DNA from: Ochotona curzoniae
Taxonomy: Eukaryota; Chordata; Mammalia; Lagomorpha; Ochotonidae
Direction: 5' to 3'
Length of the DNA stretch: 64,000 nt
NCBI RefSeq assembly: GCF_017591425.1
Contig: NW_024464918.1
Span: 23,216,001-23,280,000 of the forward strand
Below are positions 56,235 to 64,000 of this stretch, in pieces. The position numbers and the translations under genes were made by a program. Positions within the stretch are counted from its first letter, which is position 1. Every line of letters begins with the position of its first letter. The notes below the pieces were generated by a model, which did not search any database, was not told the DNA's origin, and saw nothing but the letters and a program-made list of their open reading frames with translations.

Positions 56235-58125
56235 CTTGTGCCCGCCCAGCTGGGGGGTGGCTTTGGACCATGGCACTTAGGGCTGGCGTGGGAAGACAGC
56301 CACACTATCCCCTACATCCCCCTTTCTTTTGGAAACCTCTTCTGGGGTCACAGGGTTCATTCACAACAGACAAGCAGAGGCAGCTTGGCTGCAGTCACCT
56401 GCTGCCCAATGTCTAATCTCTCTCCAAGAGCTATCAAAAGCTCTTACCTCTTGGCAAGAGGGTAGGGGCAACTGACCAAGCCCCAGCCCCCCCCCCCACC
56501 TGCAGACACCAGCGGGGGAATTTGCCCCAAGGCTCAGAGGGAGGGGCTCACTTGTAACTCCAGGAAATTTCAGACCCTCTTTCTTCCTCACCGCATCTTT
56601 AAGCAAACACCCCTTTCTCTGCGCCCCTTGTACAAACTGCCAGGCACTTGTTTTGGAAAAGGCAGCCGATTGCAAGAGGCCCACAGCGCTCAGCTTACTT
56701 TAATTACGCCTGTAAAATATTGATGGTTTTGGCTCTCTCGGTGGCTGCCACACCTCAGGAGCTGGAACAGAAGCCCAGGGATGAGCGAGGTAAGGAAGGC
56801 CAGATGGTTTCCCTTCAGAAACGCCATCCAGGCTGGCCGAGGTGTCGCTGCCTGAGGTCATCATAGAGCCCTAAATAATTGATGGGTCTCCTGAATTTAA
56901 AAAAAAAAAAAAAAGAAAGCACCAAATTGGAAAGAACAGTGATGACTCATTCACGATAGAACCTTTGCAAATGAGGCTAGAGCGTGCATGGCCAGTGGGT
57001 GGGGAGGTAGAGGAGCTAAAGGACAGTGAGAGTCCTCCTTGCTTCACGCATCGCCCTCCTCCTGTGGCCCCAGCTGAGCAGGCTTTGCTGTCTGAATGTA
57101 GGACATTCAGGAACATCTCCAACCCAACTCTCCTTTCTCTTCCTTGGAGGGCCTGCGCAGGCATTCCCCACTGACCCGCTGGGCTCTCTTTCCATGCCCC
57201 AACTTTGTCAACTTTTATCCAAAAGGTCCATTCAAACGAAGCTCAATTAAGGACCTCTTGGACCCACAATTGCATCTCAGCAGAGAGGACAGGTACGTGC
57301 CCAGGGGGTTGTTTTGTTGGTCTCCTGGCCTTGTGCACAGCACCACCAAAAGGTCTGCCAGGCTAAGCATTGCAACCTAGTGAATTCATTTGTGAGACTT
57401 GGAGAGGGAAGCCTCACAGGTAACAGGGGCGAAGGGAGGGAGAGTGGTGGCAGAAACCTCATCTTCCAAGACCCATGTCTTGTGCTGAGTGTGGCCAATT
57501 TGGGGTAAACTAGAGCAGTTATGCCAACCTATGACACTGTTTGACCCTGCCACCAGCAGGTTCTGACACCACTGCGTTTGCCACAGAACACTATAAGCAA
57601 ATACTGCACTTTTCCATTTCATTTCACTGTGTGTTTATCCGGATTTTATTCTAAATCTCCAACTTTTTTTTTCTTTTAATATAATAAACAGGCAGTTAAG
57701 GCCTGGCCCCATTTCTGGGTTTGGCATCCAAGTTCTAGGAGGATATAAACATGAGGAACACAGAAGGTCATCTCTGGGGTGTTTCGGATGTACTTTTTCT
57801 TTCTCTCTGTGTGGTGGTTTTTGTCTAGTTCTTTCGCTCATGCGTCTGTATGGGCAGTGTAGAGACTTTTGCATGCACTTGACCTGAGTCTTTTAAAATT
57901 TACAACCAGGTCTGGTGATAAAGAGGAGGATCTGGAAAGGAATGTCGTATTCCAAGGAGCTGTAAGGCTCACGATTGTAGTGGGTACTCTGTTACATTTC
58001 ATTTCACATTTATAACCTCCTTTTTCTCCAAAGAGCACATTACACACAACCGCCCGGTTTCACTGCAGAAGGAAATGACTGCATCACTCTTAAGTGGTGA
58101 TTTTTCCTGAACCCAGAGACCCTGG
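56235..58125. other. Unassigned SINE-free DNA
   Basis: Apart from the block at 56690-56890, nothing named. A C-run at 56489-56500 and an A16 run at 56899-56914 are simple tracts. Confidence 0.4.
56690..56890. promoter_or_regulatory. Candidate regulatory block
   Basis: Unique sequence with a TTTAATTACGCC motif near 56700 and CTAAATAATTGATGG near 56871, separated by a GC-richer stretch. No repeat is recognised. Confidence 0.25.
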
Positions 58126-58129
58126 TAAC

Positions 58130-58420
58130 GGCTGTAGGTAGAGAGTGGCTATGGGAAGCCTTCACTGAGGTGCTCAGATCTGGAGGAAACAGAGCTGCAG
58201 GCCAATCCCTAGGAAGGGGGTTCCAGGCAAATGGGATAGAAAGGGCTGCAGCCCACAATAGGAGTGGGCTGGTATATCCAAGGACTGAGGAGGCTTCCGT
58301 GCTGGGGCTAGCTGGTGGAACAAGGAAAGGAGGACATCACACAGGATGACAGAATCCGTAAGATGTTTGTGGAATTTTTATTTTTCTAAGAGCAGTGAAA
58401 GGTTTTTAGAAGAGTGACGA
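58130..58420 (-). mobile_element. L2 LINE remnant
   Basis: AAGCCTTCACTGAGGTGCTC, GGGGGTTCCAGGCAAATGGG and AGTGAAAGGTTTTTAGAAGAG follow the antisense order of L2. Confidence 0.55.
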
Positions 58421-58636
58421 CTCTTCTGGTAACAGGTTCATAACAGGGACAACATTCAGATTAGAGGCAAGTAAGTGGTGGTACCATTTATGGGAAGCAA
58501 ACCTGCACACTCTTGCTGTTCCTTCTGTCTAGAATATTCTTTTCCGGGTGGCTAGCAGCAAGGCTCACGTCCATACTTCCTCTAAGTAGCAGCTCAGATG
58601 CCCCCATCTTCACAAAGACTCTCCTGATCACCCTTT

Positions 58637-58983
58637 TAAAAAAAATTTATTTATTTTTATTGCAAACTCAGATGTACAGAGAGAAGGACAGAAAGAGAAA
58701 AAGCTCTTTCGGCCTCTGATTGACTCCCCAAGTGACTGCAATGGCCAGAGCTGAGCCGATCTGAAGCCAGCAGCAAGCAGCCAGCAGCCAGCAGCCAGGA
58801 ACTTCTTCCAAGTCTCCCATGAAGGTGCAGGGTCCCAAGGCTTTGGGCTGTCCTCTACTGGTTTCCCAGGCCACAAGCAGGGAGCTGGACAGAAAGTGGA
58901 GCAGCTGGGATATGAACTGGCGCCTTATGGAATCCCAGCAGATGCCAGGCAAGGACTTAGCCACTAGGCTACCAAACTGGGCC
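58637..58983 (-). mobile_element. CSINE inserted in L2
   Basis: Target duplication CCTGATCACCCTTT/CCTGACCACCCTTT (58623-58636 and 58984-58997). An internal CAGCAGCCAGCAGCCAG expansion lies near 58780. Confidence 0.95.
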
Positions 58984-59102
58984 CCTGACCACCCTTTGTT
59001 AACATTCCGCCCATGGTGCCCTTCCTGATATTTCCTACGGCCCTTCCCTGTTTTAGTTTTCTCCATAGCACTGATCATCTGATATACTCTTTTTAAAAAG
59101 AT

Positions 59103-59423
59103 TTATTTATTTTTATTGCAAAGTCAGACATACAGAGATGAGGAAAGACAAAGAGGAAGATTTTCTGTCTGATGATTCACTCCCCAAGCAGCCACAATGG
59201 CTGGAGCTGAGCTAATCTGAAGCCAGGAGCCAGTAACCTCCTCCGGGTCTCCCACGTGAGTGCAGGAACCCAAGTCCCTGGGCCGTCCTTGACTGCTTTC
59301 CCCGGCCACAAGCAGGGAGCTAGATGGGAAGTGTAGTTGCCGGGGTTAGAACCAGCACCCATATGAGATTCCAGAATGTTCAAGGCGAGGACTTTAGCCC
59401 CTAGACCACTGCACTGGGCCCCA
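59103..59423 (-). mobile_element. CSINE inserted in L2
   Basis: Perfect 12-bp target duplication GATATACTCTTT (59091-59102 and 59424-59435). Confidence 0.95.
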
Positions 59424-59609
59424 GATATACTCTTTAGCCACAGTTTTCTCATAGGGTCATCTGTTTTCCATTTTCCTAATAGACTGTGAGCTCAGAACAG
59501 GGACTTGACTTGAGTCACTCTGTAAACTGCTACAAACACTGCTCAGAACTCAATCAATGTGGGCTGAACGAATTAATTCACCTAAACTAAGTGTTGAGAA
59601 CACTTTTAT

Positions 59610-59905
59610 TTCTTTTGTTTTATTTGTTTCAAAAGGCAGAGAGATGTGCAGAATGAGACACAGAGAAATCCTCCGTTGACTGGTTCGAATATCTGCAACA
59701 CCTGGGATTGGGCCAGTCCAAGCTCGCGGCTGAGAAATTAATACGGGATCCCAACACGGGTGGTAAGGTACCTGGTGCTTGTCAGAGTGCACGTTAACGG
59801 GAGGTGGATGGGGCGTGGACCTGGGACTCAAACCAGGAGCCTTACTCTGAGATGCAGCCATCCCTGGCGGTGGCTTAATCTCTGCACCAAACGCCCACTA
59901 TTTGG
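59610..59905 (-). mobile_element. Older CSINE
   Basis: TTTATTTGTTTCAAAAGGC tail side, GGGACTCAAACCAGGAGCC B-box region, CACCAAACGCCCACT end. Confidence 0.75.
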
Positions 59906-59909
59906 TTCT

Positions 59910-60435
59910 TGTGTCACTGTCCCACTGGTAAGGCACACATCTTGTAACACTCAGCTCCTTCCAGTCCTCCTCATGCAGGCCCCCATGGCTGACAGGGGAG
60001 GCTACAAAGTTTTGAGGGAGTCTTGAAATATGTCAAAGAGAGGGACCAGTGTGGGAATTTACCTTGTTTACACCATGGTCTGCATCCTTCCGCACGAGCC
60101 TCAAGGCTCTCTTCCCTTCCCTCAAACGTGCTCAGTGCATTCCCAAGTGAGAGCCTTCATCTTCAGTTCCACCTACTAGACATTTCTTCTCCCATTCTTC
60201 ACTTAGCTGGCTCCCCCAGGTCACTTAGTTGTTAATGCAGTCATTACCTTGTTGGGAGAGGACACCCCTTGATCTTCCCTGACCCCCGTTTCCCCCCCCA
60301 TCCAGCCCTTTATCAATCACTTTTTATCCCATTGATAATCCCATGCTTATTTTCTAAGAGCACTTCCCACGGGCTGAAAATAACTCACTCCTTTGCTGGT
60401 GCACTTGTATATCACCTGTGAGCCAGCCCAGGAAG
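59910..60435. other. Unassigned intergenic DNA
   Basis: No feature recognised. Confidence 0.4.
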
Positions 60436-60439
60436 CAGG

Positions 60440-60545
60440 CAGAGCTCAGGTCATCTGTATGACCTCTCCAGGGTCTGGCACCCAGGAGGTGCCCAAAATG
60501 TGTACTGAAGGTATGAATGAATGAATGAATGAGTAGGTGAGTCAG
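60440..60545 (+). repeat. L2-like 3' end with (GAAT)n
   Basis: GTCTGGCACCCAGGAGGTGCC, then GTATGAATGAATGAATGAATG: usual 3' end of L2. Confidence 0.7.
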
Positions 60546-60549
60546 ACAA

Positions 60550-61505
60550 GCTAAGGCTGGCTTAGAGCTGCGAAGTAAGTGACTGGCATTGTCCAGGAAA
60601 CCCAATTCCCAGTCCCCATCCTCTCCTTTAGGTCACATCGTCTTCCCTATGTATGTGGGAAAAGATACCTGAGGAGATAAACAAGAGGAGTTGAAGCTTT
60701 TCTAAGCCCAGCAACAGGTGAAACGCTGGGCTCTCGCACAGGAAGAGGAAGCGCGTGCCAGCTTTGGGAGGATCACCACCTCCATTGTTCATCGGAGCCT
60801 TTGGGTCAAAACAGCAGATTTCTAACATCACAAAACTGATTAAGACAAAGAAAAAAAGAAAACTCAACACTGGCTATGACATGACTGTTCCATTGTACAA
60901 TCTGATCAAGGAAATGTATCTAGGATTACCCAGACAGTCAATTATTCATGAGCTAAATGTCCAGGCATCAATTACCTGGCCTGATGCTCTTATTCATTAA
61001 GCAGATTGAACAGCCCAACTTAACAAAGCTGGAGAAAGTTGCTAAGTAACTGGAGTTACCTGACCAGCCACCACCATTTGAGTCTTTTCATGGCCAGAGA
61101 GAGCCCAGGCATCAAGAGCACAAGAGATCAAGTGGTAAATCCCACTTGGGCCAGTTTCAGCATTGGCAATGGAAGGAGGCCGAGGGTGGACTGGTTGGAT
61201 TCAGATGGACCGGAAAGAATGCACAGCATATAGGCTAAGTCCCCTTTACTAGGAAATAGGCTATTTTACAACATACATAAATTGATATTTTAGTTCAAAT
61301 CCTGAGATGCTTGTCTAGCATCTAACTGAAGAAAAGTATTCTGGAAGAATAATAGTTCCTTGAATAATACAGATTCTTAGATTTTTCTGTTTAGACATCT
61401 ATCTGAGAGTAAGTCCCAAATTCAGTATAAAGAAAGGGCAATTTATAAGTGAAATAGGGAAGTGAACATAGAAGGCATAGAGCTTTTATGTTGAACAAGT
61501 TAACT
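60550..61505. other. Unassigned intergenic DNA
   Basis: AT-rich after 61250; no gene or repeat named. Confidence 0.4.
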
Positions 61506-61509
61506 GGGT

Positions 61510-61785
61510 CTTTAAAATTTTTTTAAATTTATTTTTATTTGAAGGCCAGATACAGAGAGAAGGAGATACAATGAGAAAGATCACCCATCTGCTGGTTCAC
61601 TCCCCAGGTACCACAACAGCCAGAGCCGAGCTCACCTGAAGCCAGGTGCCTGGAGCCTCTTCCAGGTCCCAAGGCTTTGGGCTGTACACTATCCTTTCCC
61701 AGACTACAAGCAGGGAGCTGAATGAGAAGTAGAACAGCCAGGATACAAACCAGTGCCCATATGAGATCCTGGTGCACGCAAGGTT
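61510..61785 (-). mobile_element. CSINE, slightly diverged
   Basis: AAATTTATTTTTATTTGAAGG tail to TGCCCATATGAGATCCTGG; a few bases short at the 5' end. Confidence 0.88.
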
Positions 61786-61789
61786 TTCC

Positions 61790-63900
61790 TCAAGAAAAAC
61801 ACTCAATGACTCTATTCTCCCATTTATTTATTTTCTCAAGCCGTTTGACCTGTTTGTAAACAACAAATACCGTATCTTGTCTCCATTTCTAGAACAAAGA
61901 GCAAGGCCTGACTCGTAGTAGGGGCATGATGGACAGTTTTGAGTTCACTGACAGTGCCTTGGGTGCAGATAGCACAAGCCCTACCCTCTCTGTTACAGGA
62001 GGAGGAGCCACTACAGGGCACTGAGCCCAGAGGGATGAGAGGAAGCTGGACAGGCAGACAAACTGGCAAGATACTCCAGACCAAGCAAAGAGATCTCAGA
62101 GTGTTCAATCACAGCAGGTATTTTAGTGAGAAAAACAGTGAGAGACAGATGACAGTAGAGGCTGGAACTCAGAGATGCAGGGTTGTGGAGTGAAGCCAGG
62201 TCACAAACATCTTGGATGTAATGATTTCTAAGGTAGCAGAGTTCTGTGCTGTAGGCAATAAGCATGTACCCGTTACCAGCCTAGAGTGTGCCAGGAATGA
62301 GCTAAGTGCAGCGGACACAGAATTGAGCAAGACACTTGTGAACCTTGTCACTGGGGAGCTTACCTTCCAAGAGAAAGTGAGTATGACATGCACGCGTAAT
62401 TATGTAGTATTTAATTGTTAAATAATTATAACGCCATGATTAAACATGATAGAAAATAGGGTGTGATGAGGAGCTAGAAAAGGGATAGCTAGGCTGGTCT
62501 GAGCTTATAGAATCATATAACACTTATCCACCATTATCACCTCTCCAATCGTTGCTGGAAACTTCACTGCTTGATGCCAAAAGTTAAACTACATGTACTA
62601 ATGGGGGCAGGGAATCTCACATATTTACTGATGAATTAAGAAAGTCCATTCCCACTAAGATACCAATCTACATAAAACTCTAAAACATGTGTGATACTAT
62701 TACTACCTGTTGGTGCATAGAGGCTAAACACAAACATTGGCGTGATGACCAGAACCAGCAAGTGGCTCCCTTGGAGGAAAGGTGGAGTTGGAGATAAGAT
62801 GGTCACTGGGGAGGCCCAACTATATTTATTTACAGTATTCTTCTTCTAAGTGGGGAGAGATGTATGGGCTTATTCTCTGTACCTCCAAGACATTGAAATT
62901 TTTTGCTTTAAAAAAACTGAATTCTATACTGTGTGTATTTTATTAGTCTCATTACCATAAAATAGACTGAAGCATTGTTCTTCAAGAGAGTGCAGGAAAT
63001 AAAAAAAATACCTAAGTGATATCTATTCTAGCACATATTACAGGATAAATAAACTCGCAACTCATAAAAAAAAAAACTTCATTGGGTTGAAAACTTTCCC
63101 CTTCCTCTCTGCTCTCATTTTTGTGTTAATTTGTTCTTATAAAAGCAGCTCTTCTAAACTAGGACTCTTCAATGACTGGTTACACATCCTGCAGTTTCTC
63201 TTTATATTTGAGAGAGGGGGAACTCAAATGAAAAGTAATCTAGCAAAGGCTGGAACTTCAAATTCTTACTAGCAATGCCAAAGTTTCCAAGATCTAGACA
63301 GCAGTGGGACAGTGGGACAGTCAATGGTTAACAGCATGGGAACAGTTGGTCCATTGCTCTGTTGCACAAGGTTGCTTTGAAGGAACCCCTAAATGTGCAA
63401 GCATCTCTAGGTTCTATGACCAAGGTCAAAGCTGGACCCCGGTAGAATGGAGGAACTCTGGGATACATTGTTCAGACCATTTCCTCATGAGTCCATGGTA
63501 GGTCTCTGTGGCGGTCCTTAAAATAGCCAGTGAGGAGTAACTGACTGGCAGCCAGTTATTGATCACTCAGCAGAGTGCTAGCAGCTGTCATCAGGCCAGA
63601 GTAATAGACGGACCAAGCACCCATCCTCCTATGGCAGAACACATTTCCCCAAATCCTCATCACAGGGCAAGGACTAAAAGCCCTAACTAATTTGCTACTT
63701 CAGCAGCACAGTGTCTAATAATATCCTCTGATAAATGGAGACAGATGATGTTTGGAAGGTAGACAGAGCTTTCGAGATTGACAACCCCATCCTAGGAGAC
63801 AGAAAGGCGTCAAGCCATCATCCAAAGTGAAAGTCTATAAAGCCATCAACGGTGGAGGCTCTTTTCCACCCAGACCTGTTTCTCTGGGTCTACTCAATTG
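61790..63900. other. Unassigned intergenic DNA
   Basis: 62240-62370 resembles an old repeat (GAATGAGCTAAGTGCAGCGG, GGGGAGCTTACCTTCC). The rest is AT-rich unique sequence with no gene. Confidence 0.45.
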
Positions 63901-63906
63901 CTAAAT

Positions 63907-63948
63907 CCATCCATCCATCCATCCATCCATCCATCCATCCATCCATCA
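63907..63948. repeat. (ATCC)n microsatellite
   Basis: About ten perfect ATCC tetramers near the window end. Confidence 0.95.
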
Positions 63949-64000
63949 GAGCTTTGGTTCAGTGTCTAACTGTGTCAAGCTCCATTTGAGGTTGTGGGAT

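Larger units (their letters stand above)
58505..59590 (+). mobile_element. L2 3' region split by two SINEs
   Basis: CTTGCTGTTCCTTCTGTCTAG, GCAGCTCAGATGCCCCC (58.5-58.62 kb), then CTGACCACCC...TTGTTAACATTCC (58.99-59.09 kb), then TAGACTGTGAGCTCAGAAC and CTCAATCAATGTGGGCTGAAC (59.44-59.58 kb). One L2 3' end is recovered in order once the two SINEs are ignored. Confidence 0.8.

Noticed and set aside
63907..63948. Regular short repeats as a CRISPR-like array
   Set aside because: Perfect ATCC tetramers without spacers in a mammalian genome: an ordinary microsatellite.
1..64000. Exons of the neighbouring genes RBM27 or TCERG1
   Set aside because: Human synteny made them worth looking for, but no ORF resembles either protein. 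In human they are tens of kilobases further away.

Overview
This is vertebrate nuclear DNA, almost certainly from a lagomorph. About forty copies or fragments of one tRNA-derived short interspersed element (SINE) are scattered through it. They carry A- and B-box-like motifs, a (T)CTCTCT-rich 3' region and an AATAAA(TAAA)n tail, which is the architecture of the lagomorph CSINE family. The younger copies look more like the pika (Ochotona) version than the rabbit version as I remember them; that is an inference from memory. Old MIR and L2 remnants, microsatellites and CpG islands complete a typical mammalian intergenic landscape.

The only protein-coding gene I can support is POU4F3 (BRN3C), on the minus strand. 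Exon 1 (48187-48068) encodes 40 residues, a 317-bp GT-AG intron follows (48067-47751), and exon 2 (47750-46851) holds the POU-IV box, POU-specific domain, POU homeodomain and stop. The product is 339 residues with no break. Upstream are a TATA box and GC box near 48.49-48.53 kb. Candidate poly(A) signals lie near 45.60-45.65 kb. In human, POU4F3 sits between RBM27 and TCERG1; no exon of either is recognisable here.

Layout: 1-39.9 kb is gene-free and rich in SINEs, with old L2 (14.0-15.9 and 17.1-17.8 kb, minus strand) and several MIRs. From about 39.9 to 51.1 kb there are no CSINE insertions. This quiet domain holds POU4F3, an AT-rich homeodomain-site-rich block (40.86-41.19 kb), a CpG-rich block (41.53-42.23 kb) and a second CpG-rich block (44.06-44.52 kb). 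The latter contains a minus-strand TATA box followed by a splice-donor consensus, which looks like an undescribed noncoding first exon. From 51.1 to 64 kb SINEs return, with a CpG-rich patch (53.2-53.6 kb), AT-rich blocks resembling conserved noncoding DNA (56.06-56.23 kb), a 60-bp local duplication (55.22/55.90 kb) and an L2 interrupted by two SINEs with clear target-site duplications.

Nothing here suggests a prokaryotic system, CRISPR, phage or a recent retrovirus. The most promising material is regulatory: the probable cis-regulatory domain of a hair-cell transcription factor and the candidate transcript start beside it.
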